Assembly: GCA_017483665.1 (NCBI GenBank) | Contig: JAFUVM010000027.1 | Coordinates: 1-47,868 of the forward strand | DNA: 47,868 nucleotides | From: Bacteroidaceae bacterium | Lineage (GTDB): Bacteria; Bacteroidota; Bacteroidia; Bacteroidales; Bacteroidaceae | Direction: 5' to 3' | Shown here: positions 8,575 through 16,334 of the stretch, one piece after another | How positions within the stretch are numbered: the stretch's first letter is position 1 | Layout: every line of letters begins with the position of its first letter | Made by a program: the position numbers and the translations under genes | The notes under the pieces: model-generated | Seen by the model: only the letters and a program-made list of their open reading frames with translations | Told to the model about the DNA's origin: nothing | Database searches by the model: none

Positions 8575-9267
8575 CTACGGCTTGCGGAAGTCTTCCCAGC
8601 CCTCGAGGTCTTCGAAGTAGGTGGCTTCCTGGTTGGGCAGTACCTGCTCGTACTCTTCCTTGGTCACTTCGCTGAGGACGGAGTCGGTCTGCAACATGTA
8701 GTGCATGCCTTCCGACACCATTTCGTTGCCCTTCAGCGAGAATGCCTCCTTGACGGCTCCGGAAGCGCCCTTCATGCTGTTATTCAGCTTGATGAACTGC
8801 ATCATGTAGTCGCCTTTGCTGCTGGCACCGCTGCGCATGATGACACCGTCCGAGGTGATGCCGAGGCCCATCTTGAACTGGTCGACAAAGGTGATGAGGT
8901 GCAGTGTGTCGCCCACAAAGGAGAAGATGGCGGCGTAGGGTTCGGCTCCGCGCAGCAGCACCTCGGTGTTGCCGTCCTTGTCCAGGTCGGTGGAGATGAA
9001 TAGGGTGGGGGTGTTCTGCCTGTAGTCGATGGTCTTTGTGTGAGGGCGCTCTACGGTGCCTATCTGCTTCCAGGCGGCCTGCAGCGCTTCCTTCGAGCAG
9101 GGCAGGGGCTTAGGCGCAAGTTCCACGAAGGTAAAGCCCTCTTCGGGCATTAGGGTCTCTTCTTCCGTAGCTTCCGTGTTTTCTTTGTCAGTGGCTTGCT
9201 TCACGTCGCAACCTGTCATAATCAGGGCGGCTGTCGCAAAGATGACGCTTGCATGTACCAATTTCAT
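8575..9267 (-). CDS. Hypothetical lipoprotein
   Basis: A 230-residue protein of unknown role. The start is placed at ATG 9267 because it gives a clean lipoprotein signal (MKLVHASVIFATAALIMTGC, Cys 20). The open frame extends to 9411, but that part crosses the promoter. An acidic linker (about 25-45) follows, then a globular domain with FISTDLDKDGNTEVLLRG, which resembles the Asp-rich loops of FG-GAP/VCBS-like folds, although only one copy is visible. It is probably anchored in a membrane facing the periplasm. It diverges from glyS. Confidence 0.75.
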   Translation of the reverse strand: MKLVHASVIFATAALIMTGCDVKQATDKENTEATEEETLMPEEGFTFVELAPKPLPCSKEALQAAWKQIGTVERPHTKTIDYRQNTPTLFISTDLDKDGNTEVLLRGAEPYAAIFSFVGDTLHLITFVDQFKMGLGITSDGVIMRSGASSKGDYMMQFIKLNNSMKGASGAVKEAFSLKGNEMVSEGMHYMLQTDSVLSEVTKEEYEQVLPNQEATYFEDLEGWEDFRKP

Positions 9268-9299
9268 GTCGGTATGTATGGGTTTAATGATAACTGCGG

Positions 9300-9330
9300 C
9301 AAAGTTACGACTTCTTTTCTTCCCAAGCAA
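9300..9330 (-). promoter_or_regulatory. Promoter of the lipoprotein gene
   Basis: Minus-strand TTG (9328-9330), 20 bases, then TAACTTTG (9300-9307) gives a full Bacteroidetes promoter 33 bases before the chosen ATG at 9267. This supports that start over the longer frame. Confidence 0.8.
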
Positions 9331-9411
9331 GGAAAGCGGCAAAAAAATGCGGCAATGCGGCGTCAAACAATAAAATATGCGGATTATGCGCCTACTTTCA
9401 GCTTTTTTCAT

Positions 9412-9419
9412 TATCTTTG
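9412..9419 (+). promoter_or_regulatory. -7 element of the glyS promoter
   Basis: TATCTTTG matches TAnnTTTG and lies 42 bases before the glyS ATG. The -33 region has only a weak TTTC at about the right distance. Confidence 0.6.
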
Positions 9420-9461
9420 CAGCCGAAAATCAACACATATATATAATAAGGTATAACAGAC

Positions 9462-11015
9462 ATGGCACAACAAGAAGATGTTTTCAAGAAAATCGTGTCG
9501 CACTGCAAGGAGTACGGCTTCGTTTTCCCCTCAAGTGATATCTACGACGGACTCGGCGCCGTCTACGACTACGGACAGAACGGCGTAGAGCTGAAGAACA
9601 ACATCAAGCAGTACTGGTGGCAGTCGATGGTGCTCCTGCACGAGAACATCGTGGGCATCGACGCCGCTATCTTCATGCACCCCACGACGTGGAAGGCCAG
9701 CGGACACGTGGACGCCTTCAACGACCCCCTCATTGACAACCGCGACTCGAAGAAGCGCTACCGTGCCGACGTCCTCATTGAGGACCAGATGGCAAAGTAC
9801 GAGGACAAGATACAGAAGGAAATAGAGAAAGCCCGCAAGCGCTTCGGCGACCGCTTCGACGAGGCACAGTTCCGCGCCACAAACGAGCGCGTGCTGGAGA
9901 ATCAGGCTAAGTTCGACAACCTGCACCACCGCTATCAGGAGGCCATGAATGCACAGGGCGGCATCGACCTCGAGGCGCTCAAGCAGATTATCCTCGACGA
10001 GGAAATCGTCTGCCCCATCAGCGGCACACGCAACTGGACCGACGTCCGCCAGTTCAATCTCATGTTCAAGACCGAGATGGGCAGCGTGGCCGACGGAGCC
10101 TCCACCATCTACCTCCGTCCCGAAACGGCACAGGGCATCTTCGTCAACTACCTCAACGTCCAGAAGACAGGCCGCATGAAGCTCCCCTTCGGCATCGCTC
10201 AGATAGGCAAGGCTTTCCGTAATGAAATCGTCGCCAGACAGTTCATCTTCCGCATGCGCGAATTTGAGCAGATGGAGATGCAGTTCTTCATCCAGCCCGG
10301 CACAGAGCTCGACTGGTTCGCCAAGTGGAAGGAGACCCGCATGAAGTGGCACCAGAACCTGGGATTCGGCGCAGAGAACTACCGCTTCCACGACCATGAC
10401 AAACTGGCTCACTACGCCAATGCAGCCACCGACATCGAGTTCCGCATGCCCTTCGGCTTCAAGGAGGTGGAAGGCATACACAGCCGTACGAACTTCGACC
10501 TCTCGCAGCATGCTAAGTACAGCGGCAAGAAGATAGAGTACTTCGACCCCGAGACGAACCAGAGCTACACACCCTACGTCATCGAGACCTCCATCGGCGT
10601 GGACCGCATGTTCCTCTCCATCATGTGTCACAGCTACGAGGAGCAGCAGCTGCCCGACGGACAGACACGCACCGTGCTCCACCTGCCCGCAGCCCTCGCG
10701 CCCGTCAAGCTCGCCGTCTTCCCCTTGACCAAGAAGGACGGAATGCCCGAGAAAGCGCAGGAAATCATCAACGACCTCCGCTTCCACTTCAACTGCAAGT
10801 ACGAGGAAAAGGACCAGATAGGCAAGCGCTACCGCCGCATGGACGCCATCGGATGCCCCTACTGTGTCACCGTAGACCCGCAGACACTCGAGGACAACAC
10901 CGTGACCCTCCGCGACCGCGACACCATGGAACAGCACCGCGTCGCCATCAGCGAGCTGCGCAGCATCATCGAGGACAAGGTGAGCATCACTTCCCTCCTC
11001 AAGAAACTCCTCTGA
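9462..11015 (+). CDS. glyS: Glycine--tRNA ligase
   Basis: Class II glycyl-tRNA synthetase of the single-chain (alpha2, eukaryote/archaea-like) type, which charges tRNA-Gly in the cytosol. The 517-residue length is usual for Bacteroidetes. Visible features are FMHPTTWKASGHVDAFNDPL near the N terminus, RPETAQGIFVNY, motif 2 FRNEIVARQFIFRMREFEQM, motif 3 VDRMFLSIM, and the C-terminal anticodon-binding domain from about residue 400. The gene symbol varies for this type (glyQS/glyS). It has its own -7 element and is followed after 2 bases by an FKBP lipoprotein gene, so the two are probably co-transcribed. Confidence 0.97.
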   Translation: MAQQEDVFKKIVSHCKEYGFVFPSSDIYDGLGAVYDYGQNGVELKNNIKQYWWQSMVLLHENIVGIDAAIFMHPTTWKASGHVDAFNDPLIDNRDSKKRYRADVLIEDQMAKYEDKIQKEIEKARKRFGDRFDEAQFRATNERVLENQAKFDNLHHRYQEAMNAQGGIDLEALKQIILDEEIVCPISGTRNWTDVRQFNLMFKTEMGSVADGASTIYLRPETAQGIFVNYLNVQKTGRMKLPFGIAQIGKAFRNEIVARQFIFRMREFEQMEMQFFIQPGTELDWFAKWKETRMKWHQNLGFGAENYRFHDHDKLAHYANAATDIEFRMPFGFKEVEGIHSRTNFDLSQHAKYSGKKIEYFDPETNQSYTPYVIETSIGVDRMFLSIMCHSYEEQQLPDGQTRTVLHLPAALAPVKLAVFPLTKKDGMPEKAQEIINDLRFHFNCKYEEKDQIGKRYRRMDAIGCPYCVTVDPQTLEDNTVTLRDRDTMEQHRVAISELRSIIEDKVSITSLLKKLL

Positions 11016-11017
11016 GA

Positions 11018-11674
11018 ATGATGAAACACACGCTGATAGCCATCCTCGTCTGCCCGTTGCTCGTCCTGGCCTCGTGCCGCAGCAGCGAAGAGGTCGACGA
11101 TACGCGTCACGACTGGCAGGCACGCAACGTCCTGTGGTTTGCCGAGAAGTACGACTCGGCACAGGTCGCCATTGCAGCAGCCAAGGCAGCATATCCTGCC
11201 GGCAACGACTGGCAGCAGCATTGCAACTGGCGCATCCTCCGCACCCTGCTCAAGAGCCCCGATGCGGAAGGAGCCACTACGGACAACATCGTCTGCAAGA
11301 TAATCCAGCGCGGCGACGGCGACATTAGTTCGGCCTACACCGACAGCGTTCGCCTCTATTACCGCGCCTGGCTCATGGACGACAACTACCCCTTGAGCAA
11401 GACCGACCTGACCATCTTCAGCCAGTCGTACTACGGCGACTTCGACGAGAAAACGGCCGCCCCTGTCGCAATGGCTACGTCGTCGGTCGTAGAAGGCTTC
11501 ATGACGGCCCTGCAGTACATGGTCAAGGGCGACGACTGGCTCATCTATATCCCGCAGGAGCTGGGCTACAAGGGAACTGAGTCCGATGCCGTTCCTGCCT
11601 ACAGCACCTTGCTCTACCGTGTCCGCGTCGAACGTGTTCACAAGAGCGGCACGGGGCTTCCGGGCTGGAGGTAG
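11018..11674 (+). CDS. FKBP-type peptidyl-prolyl isomerase lipoprotein
   Basis: A 218-residue protein starting 2 bases after the glyS stop. The start Met-Met-Lys leads into a lipoprotein signal with lipobox LVLASC. The N-terminal part (about 20-90) is Ala/Asp-rich. The C-terminal 120 residues fit a divergent FKBP domain (VKGDDWLIYIPQELGYKG, then LLYRVRVERV). Proteins of this kind assist folding in the periplasm, attached to a membrane. The domain is shorter and less conserved than in classical FKBP, so isomerase activity is inferred. A long convergent stem-loop follows. Confidence 0.8.
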   Translation: MMKHTLIAILVCPLLVLASCRSSEEVDDTRHDWQARNVLWFAEKYDSAQVAIAAAKAAYPAGNDWQQHCNWRILRTLLKSPDAEGATTDNIVCKIIQRGDGDISSAYTDSVRLYYRAWLMDDNYPLSKTDLTIFSQSYYGDFDEKTAAPVAMATSSVVEGFMTALQYMVKGDDWLIYIPQELGYKGTESDAVPAYSTLLYRVRVERVHKSGTGLPGWR

Positions 11675-11694
11675 CGGTCTACCGTCATTTACCG

Positions 11695-11762
11695 TTTAGC
11701 CATTTACCATTTTGTCTTAGTCGCTTCGGGTTCCGTAGCGTGACAAATGGTAAATGGCTAAA
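11695..11762. terminator. Long inverted repeat between convergent genes
   Basis: TTTAGCCATTTACCATTTTG plus TC (11695-11716) pairs with 11742-11762, a 21-22 bp stem with one bulged base. It lies between the FKBP gene (plus) and tyrA (minus). The arms are built on a TTTACCA-type word. It may act as a terminator in both directions, though neither side has a long T run. Confidence 0.55.
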
Positions 11763-11798
11763 TTGTGTATGGACGGTGACTAAATGGCGAATGGCAGC

Positions 11799-12572
11799 TC
11801 ACTTGATGTTGCCACGAATCTTAGTCAAGTAGGCATTCAGCGCCTCCTCGTCGCGGTTGTCGATAATCTGTATTAAGTCTTTCAGCTCGGAGCGAATGCC
11901 TTCGACGTGCGCCTTGGTGCGCGGGTTGAAGAGAATCTCGCGCAGCAGCGTGTCGTCCTCGCTCAGGACACCCTTCGCTATCTTCAGGTGTCGCTTGAAC
12001 GTCGTGCCGGGAGCGTCCTGATGCTTCATGACGGCCGAGAAGACGAAGGTGCTCACGAAGGGAACCGACAGGCTGTAGGCCATCGCTTCGTCGTGCTCGT
12101 CGAAGCTGTACTCGTGGACGTTCAGCCCGAGACGGCGGTAAAGGTCGAGGAAGAAGATGCGCCCCATGTAGTCACCCTCGTTGATGACGATGGCATTCTC
12201 CGTGGAGAGTGCCCCGAGGTTGGCAAACGTGGGACCGAACATCGGGTGCGTCGAGACGTAGCGCATCCCGGTTCCCTCGTAGAATTCTTTCAGCCCGGTC
12301 TTTACCGAAGCGATGTCCGAGATGATGCAGTCCGCGGGCAGGCAGGGGATGACCTGCTCGAAGACAGCAGTTGTGTACTTCAGTGTGACGGCATTGATAA
12401 CGAGCTCCGGGCGGAAATCGCGTATCTCGTCGAGCGTCGTGAAGCGCTGCGTGTTGTAGAGGAAGCGCATCCGGCGGGCGTCAATCTCGTAGACGGCGCA
12501 TTCATGGTCGAAGGAAAGGACGTCCGTGAAAAAGGAGCCCATCTTGCCTGCGCCAAGGATAAGTATTCTCAT
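11799..12572 (-). CDS. tyrA: Prephenate dehydrogenase
   Basis: Oxidises prephenate to 4-hydroxyphenylpyruvate with NAD(P)+, the Tyr branch. The 257-residue protein has an N-terminal Rossmann fold with GAGKMGSFF at residues 7-15 and the conserved STHPMFGPT with the catalytic-region His. A helical dimerisation domain forms the C-terminal half. It lacks the ACT or chorismate mutase part found in some TyrA proteins. It is the last gene of the aromatic operon. The stretch just before its ATG is AGGAGGGGTCTT, the end of an inverted repeat element that could act as a ribosome binding site. Confidence 0.93.
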   Translation of the reverse strand: MRILILGAGKMGSFFTDVLSFDHECAVYEIDARRMRFLYNTQRFTTLDEIRDFRPELVINAVTLKYTTAVFEQVIPCLPADCIISDIASVKTGLKEFYEGTGMRYVSTHPMFGPTFANLGALSTENAIVINEGDYMGRIFFLDLYRRLGLNVHEYSFDEHDEAMAYSLSVPFVSTFVFSAVMKHQDAPGTTFKRHLKIAKGVLSEDDTLLREILFNPRTKAHVEGIRSELKDLIQIIDNRDEEALNAYLTKIRGNIK

Positions 12573-12707
12573 AAGACCCCTCCTAACCTTCCCTTAAAGG
12601 GGAGGGAATCCCCTTGTGAGCAGTGTGTGTTGTTATACATAGATATTCGTTTTATGTCGCCCCCCTCCTTTCTCCCTCCCTTTAAGGGAGGGTTGGGGTG
12701 GGTCTTT
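12573..12707. repeat. Inverted CTCCC/GGGAGG element between aroG-type gene and tyrA
   Basis: The left arm (12573-12607) and right arm (12674-12707) are imperfect inverted copies beginning AAGACCC and holding CCCTTTAAGGGAGGG-type sequence. The right arm touches the stop codon of the upstream gene and the left arm touches the tyrA start codon, so the element fills the spacer inside the operon. A related element is at 47464-47563. Confidence 0.75.
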
Positions 12708-13770
12708 ACTTGTTAATAATCTCCATCTGTTGGCGGACGCTCTCTTCGTGGATGTGCTCGAAGATGTTCTTGATGCACTGTGTGTCGATGCCCAGCAGGG
12801 AGCCTTGTGCGCCACGCTTGTCCAAAATCTCGCTATAGCGGCGCGTCTGCACGATGGTCATGCCGCTTTCCTTCTTGTATTCGCCTATGCTTCGGCAAAT
12901 CTTCATGCGCTTTGCAAGCAGATCGATGAGCTCATTGTCGAGTTCGTCTATTTCGTGCCGGTAGTCCTTGAGTTTGTCGGGATGTTCCGAGGTGTCGCGG
13001 AAGACGAGGCGCGACACGATGAAGTCGAGCACTTCGGGCGTCACTTGCTGTGCTGCGTCGCTCCATGCCTTGTCGGGGTCGCAGTGGCTCTCTACGATGA
13101 GGCCATCGAAGCCGAGATCCATCGCCTCCTGGCAGAGCGAGGCAATCAGGTCGCGCCGGCCGCTGATGTGGCTCGGGTCGCACACGATGGGCAGCAGAGG
13201 CAGCCGACGCTTCAGCTCGATGGGAATCTGCCACATCGGGTCGTTGCGGTAAAGTTTCTTCTCGTAGCTGCTGAAGCCGCGGTGGATGGCGCCGAGTTTC
13301 TGTATGCCGGCACCGTTGATGCGCTCCAGTGCGCCTATCCACAGCTCGATGTCGGGGTTGACGGGGTTCTTGACGAGCACGGTCGTGTCGGTCCCTTTCA
13401 GGGCATCGGCCAGTTCCTGTACGGCGAAGGGGTTGGCCGTGGTGCGTGCACCTACCCAGAGGATGTCGACACCATACTTGAGGGCCAGCTCCACGTGCTT
13501 GGGAGTTGCCACTTCCGTGGCGGTGAGCATGCCCGTTTCCTTCTTGACGTTGACCAGCCAGGGCAGTGCGGGTTCGCCGTGACCTTCGAAGCCTCCGGGC
13601 TTGGTGCGCGGTTTCCATACTCCCGCACGGAAGATGTGGCAGCCTTTTCCGGCCAGCTGCTTGGCGGTGGTCATCACTTGTTCTTCTGTCTCGGCGCTGC
13701 ATGGACCGGCGATGATGAATGCTCGCTCTTGGTCGCTCGGCAGGTTCAGGGGTTGTAGTTGGAGTTCCAT
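12706..13770 (-). CDS. aroF: Bifunctional DAHP synthase / chorismate mutase
   Basis: Catalyses the first step of the shikimate pathway (PEP plus erythrose 4-phosphate to DAHP) and also chorismate to prephenate. Residues about 15-255 are a type I-beta DAHP synthase, seen in FIIAGPCSAETEEQVM, the Arg/Lys-rich RAGVWKPRTKPGGFEG and CDPSHISGRRDLI. Residues about 265-354 are an AroQ-type chorismate mutase (ELIDLLAKRMKICRSIGEYK). This fusion order is usual in Bacteroidetes; the name aroF/aroG-pheB varies. The mutase domain often mediates feedback on the synthase, but that is not shown here. It is third in the operon. Confidence 0.93.
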   Translation of the reverse strand: MELQLQPLNLPSDQERAFIIAGPCSAETEEQVMTTAKQLAGKGCHIFRAGVWKPRTKPGGFEGHGEPALPWLVNVKKETGMLTATEVATPKHVELALKYGVDILWVGARTTANPFAVQELADALKGTDTTVLVKNPVNPDIELWIGALERINGAGIQKLGAIHRGFSSYEKKLYRNDPMWQIPIELKRRLPLLPIVCDPSHISGRRDLIASLCQEAMDLGFDGLIVESHCDPDKAWSDAAQQVTPEVLDFIVSRLVFRDTSEHPDKLKDYRHEIDELDNELIDLLAKRMKICRSIGEYKKESGMTIVQTRRYSEILDKRGAQGSLLGIDTQCIKNIFEHIHEESVRQQMEIINK

Positions 13771-13796
13771 ATTATTTAATTATTCTATGTCTCTTG

Positions 13797-13917
13797 TGGT
13801 TAGGGGTGAGTGGTTAGGGGTTAGGGGTTAGAGGTTAGTGGTTAGAGGAATGTTTTTGGATGTTGATTAGGAGCCAGAGGTATTCTCTCACCTCTAACCT
13901 CTAACCACTAACCTCTT
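13797..13917. repeat. Inverted GGTTAGAGG word element, copy 1
   Basis: The left arm (about 13797-13848) is a run of 7-bp words GGTTAGN. The right arm (13891-13917) is their inverse. The core between them contains GAGGAATGT, GGATGTT and TATTCTCT. An exact 18-bp inverted pair is 13831-13848 with 13898-13915. The right arm runs into the aminotransferase gene and supplies its last four codons and stop. Confidence 0.85.
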
Positions 13918-15100
13918 TAAGTCTTTTGATGCGTCGGAGTGCTTCCTGCATCTTTTCCTCCTTGGCGCAGAGGCTGATGCGTATGTAGCGTTTGCCGTTC
14001 GAGCCGAAGATGAAGCCGGGTGTGATGAACACTCTTGCTTCGTGCAGCACGCGCTCCGTGAGTTCTTCCACGTCGGTGTAGCGGTCCGGGATGCGCCCCC
14101 AGAGGAACATGCCTGTCTGCTGCGGGTCGAACTGGCAGCCGAGGGCTTGCATAATCTCCTCTGCGTAGCGGCGGCGCGGCGTGTAGGTCTCTACGTTGGC
14201 CTGCCGGTGCCAGAGGTCGGTGTTGTCGTAGGCTTGTGCTGCGGCGAGCTGTAGGGCGCGGAAGGTCCCGCTGTCGATGTTCGACTTCACCTTCAGAATC
14301 CACTGTACGAACTGCGCGTTGGTGGCAAGCAGACCGACGCGCCAGCCGGGCATGTTGTGGCTTTTTGACATGGAGTTGAACTCGATGCAGCATTCTTTGG
14401 CCCGCGGCACCTGCAGGATGGAGATGCGTTCGCCTTGGCTCAGTATGAAGCTGTAGGGATTGTCGTTGACCACGATGATGCCGTGGCGCAGGGCAAAGTC
14501 GACGAGGCGTTCGTAGGTCTCGCGCCTGGCCTTTGCTCCGGTGGGCATGTTCGGATAGTTCGTCCAGAGGAGCTTGACGCGGCTCAGGTCCATCCGCTCG
14601 AGTGCGTCGAAGTCCGGCTGCCAGTTGTTCTCGGGCAGGAGGTCGTAGTTGACGATTTTGGCGCCGAGCAGTTTGGAGAGACTCGTGTAGGTGGGGTAGC
14701 CGGGGTTGGGGACGAGAACCTCGTCGCCGGGGTTGACGAAGGCGAGGGTGACGTGCAGGATGCCCTCTTTGCTGCCGATGAGGGGCTGAATCTCGGTGGC
14801 CGGGTCGAGCTCGACGCCGAACCATCTCCGATAGAAGCCTGCCATGGCCTGTCGCAGTTCGGGGATGCCAACGGTGGGCTGATAGCCGTGTGCCGTGGGG
14901 TTCTGTGCTTCGCGGCAGAGGGTCTCGATGGTTTCGGGCGAGGGCGGCATGTCGGGGCTTCCGATGGCAAGGCTGATGATGTCCTTTCCAGCGGCATTCA
15001 TGGCAGCCACTTCCTTCAGCTTTCGGCTGAAGTAGTACTCGCTGACGTCGGCAAGTCTGTCTGCCGGACGGATGCTAAATGCTTTGTCTTCCGTTTTCAT
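13901..15100 (-). CDS. PLP-dependent aminotransferase of the aromatic operon
   Basis: A class I/II fold-type I aminotransferase of 399 residues. In this operon it probably makes Phe and Tyr from phenylpyruvate and 4-hydroxyphenylpyruvate, although LL-diaminopimelate-type or broader substrates cannot be excluded. GYQPTVGIPELR is near residue 72, and the PLP-binding lysine is K246 in SMSKSHNMPGWRVG. The start chosen is ATG 15100 (MKTEDKAF), which overlaps the end of pheA by 26 bp and suggests translational coupling. The longer frame to 15145 lies wholly inside pheA. The last residues EVSG and the TAG stop are encoded by an inverted repeat element. Confidence 0.88.
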   Translation of the reverse strand: MKTEDKAFSIRPADRLADVSEYYFSRKLKEVAAMNAAGKDIISLAIGSPDMPPSPETIETLCREAQNPTAHGYQPTVGIPELRQAMAGFYRRWFGVELDPATEIQPLIGSKEGILHVTLAFVNPGDEVLVPNPGYPTYTSLSKLLGAKIVNYDLLPENNWQPDFDALERMDLSRVKLLWTNYPNMPTGAKARRETYERLVDFALRHGIIVVNDNPYSFILSQGERISILQVPRAKECCIEFNSMSKSHNMPGWRVGLLATNAQFVQWILKVKSNIDSGTFRALQLAAAQAYDNTDLWHRQANVETYTPRRRYAEEIMQALGCQFDPQQTGMFLWGRIPDRYTDVEELTERVLHEARVFITPGFIFGSNGKRYIRISLCAKEEKMQEALRRIKRLKEVSG

Positions 15101-15926
15101 ATGTGCCAAGTTGTTTGAGTTCGCGTGTGAGGGGGGTGATGGCATTGAGGGCCTGGCGGTAGCGCTTCTCGTCGGCGAAGGAGAGGTCGATGTAGAACAT
15201 GTACTGCCACTCCTGTCCGATGATGGGCAGACTCTGTATCTTTGTCAGGTTGAGCTTATAGAAAGAGAGCACGGAGAGTATGGCGCTGAGGCTGCCTTCC
15301 TCGTGGGGCAGGGTGAAGACGAGGCTGGCCTTGTTGATGATGCCGCGGCTTCGGATGGCGGTTGCTTTCTCGGGGTGGGCCAGGACGAGGAAGCGCGTGA
15401 AGTTGTGCTTGTTCGTCTCTATGCCTTCCTGCAGCACCTTCATGCCGTAGATGCGGGCTGCATCGCGGTGGCAGATGGCGGCGTGTCCGTGCCTCTGCTC
15501 GCGGCTGATGTCGGCGGCGGCGCCTGCGGTGTCGGCCACTTCCACCACCTTCAGCCCTGGATGGCGGGAGAGAAAGTTGCGGCACTGCATGAGTGCCACG
15601 GGGTGTGAGTTCACTTCGCGGAGGTCCTCCCAGTCTTCGTCGGGCAGGCACATGATGCTGTGGCTGATGCGCAGCTTGTGTTCGCCCACGATGGTCATGC
15701 CGCTGTCGCGCAGCAGTTCGTAGTTGTGGAGCAGGCTTCCGGCAATGGTGTTCTCGATGGCAACGACAGCCACTGTGTCGTGGTCGTCGTGGAGGCTGCT
15801 GAAGACCTGCTCGAAGGTGTCGCAGCAGACCAGCTCCACCTGTTCGTCCTCGAAGTAGCGGTGGGCGGCGATGTCGTGGAAGCTGCCCTTGATGCCCTGT
15901 ATTGCTATCCGTCTAACTTTAGTCAT
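15075..15926 (-). CDS. pheA: Prephenate dehydratase
   Basis: Converts prephenate to phenylpyruvate, the Phe branch. The start at ATG 15926 (MTKVRRIAIQG) is preferred; the longer frame begins at a TTG at 15965. The protein has 283 residues. The dehydratase domain (about 5-185) has AIENTIAGSL and ETNKHNFTRF, the latter holding the catalytic Thr-Arg-Phe motif. A C-terminal ACT domain (about 195-275) has KASLVFTLPHEEGSL, but the usual ESRP Phe-binding motif reads QSLP. It is the first gene of the aromatic operon, after the leader attenuator and a 22-bp repeat array. Confidence 0.94.
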   Translation of the reverse strand: MTKVRRIAIQGIKGSFHDIAAHRYFEDEQVELVCCDTFEQVFSSLHDDHDTVAVVAIENTIAGSLLHNYELLRDSGMTIVGEHKLRISHSIMCLPDEDWEDLREVNSHPVALMQCRNFLSRHPGLKVVEVADTAGAAADISREQRHGHAAICHRDAARIYGMKVLQEGIETNKHNFTRFLVLAHPEKATAIRSRGIINKASLVFTLPHEEGSLSAILSVLSFYKLNLTKIQSLPIIGQEWQYMFYIDLSFADEKRYRQALNAITPLTRELKQLGTYENGRQSI

Positions 15927-15993
15927 CTTTTCTGGTTTGTTCGTGTCTTGTGAGTCCGTTTGCAAGTCCGGTGTCTTTACCCCGCCGTAGGCT

Positions 15994-16081
15994 TCCGGAA
16001 AACACGGCGTGCTCTTATGGCCAACACGGCGTGCTCTTATGGAATAAGCGCCGTGCTCTTCCTAAATAAGCGCGTGGCGTG
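15994..16081. repeat. 22-bp palindromic repeat array B
   Basis: About three and a half units in the pheA leader region, downstream of the attenuator terminator. Examples are ccaacacggcgtgctcttat plus gg (22 bp) and aataagcgccgtgctcttcc plus ta (22 bp). Both orientations of the unit seem to be present. It would be transcribed in the pheA mRNA 5' region whenever the attenuator is read through. Confidence 0.75.
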
Positions 16082-16164
16082 GTGTCTGTCTTTGCATTCG
16101 GTGTCTCATCCTTGTCTGTCCTATGTTCGTTTATACCTTGTCTTCCTGCACGTGACGTGCCATT

Positions 16165-16197
16165 ATGAAAAATCCCGCTTCACTGGGTGAGCGGGAT
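16165..16197 (-). terminator. Attenuator terminator of the aromatic operon
   Basis: On the minus strand AUCCCGCUCACCC (16197-16185) pairs with AGUGAAGCGGGAU (16184-16172). The stem has 8 bp plus 3 bp around one bulged A, with a CCA loop, and a run of five U follows. It is an intrinsic terminator 240 bases before pheA and 60 bases after the leader peptide. Its 3' arm is repeated at 16247-16257, beside the leader stop codon. Confidence 0.88.
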
Positions 16198-16244
16198 GCT
16201 TCTGTATGTAATGTTTCCTTTATTCCTTATTTATATATATAGAC

Positions 16245-16257
16245 AACCCGCTTCACT
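16245..16257 (-). promoter_or_regulatory. Antiterminator segment (region 2) of the attenuator
   Basis: AGUGAAGCGGG at 16257-16247 is an exact 11-base copy of the terminator's 3' arm (16184-16174), so it can pair with the terminator's 5' arm (16197-16187) instead. It begins on the base after the leader TGA. A ribosome that reaches the stop codon would cover it, and one stalled on the earlier Tyr/Phe codons would leave it free. Confidence 0.82.
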
Positions 16258-16314
16258 TCATTTGCTAAAGTAAAAGTAATAGTAAAAACCGAAGTAGAGG
16301 TTGTAGTTCTTCAT
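16258..16314 (-). CDS. Phe/Tyr-rich leader peptide of the aromatic operon
   Basis: An 18-codon frame, MKNYNLYFGFYYYFYFSK, starts at ATG 16314 and ends with TGA 16260-16258. Six residues are Tyr and four are Phe, with seven aromatic codons in a row (residues 10-16). It starts about 20 bases below a canonical promoter and lies directly before two competing hairpin segments. By analogy with the pheA and trp leaders of enterobacteria, its translation would sense charged tRNA-Phe and tRNA-Tyr and set read-through into pheA-tyrA. The composition and position are seen in the sequence; the mechanism is inferred. Confidence 0.88.
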   Translation of the reverse strand: MKNYNLYFGFYYYFYFSK

Positions 16315-16334
16315 TGTTCTGTCTTTTTCGTCTG

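Noticed and set aside
9531-11192. Antisense frame over glyS; also those over 32614-35211 and 35316-37436
   Set aside because: They have the same codon-bias shadow pattern. The opposite frames are recognisable full-length proteins with signal peptides or catalytic motifs.
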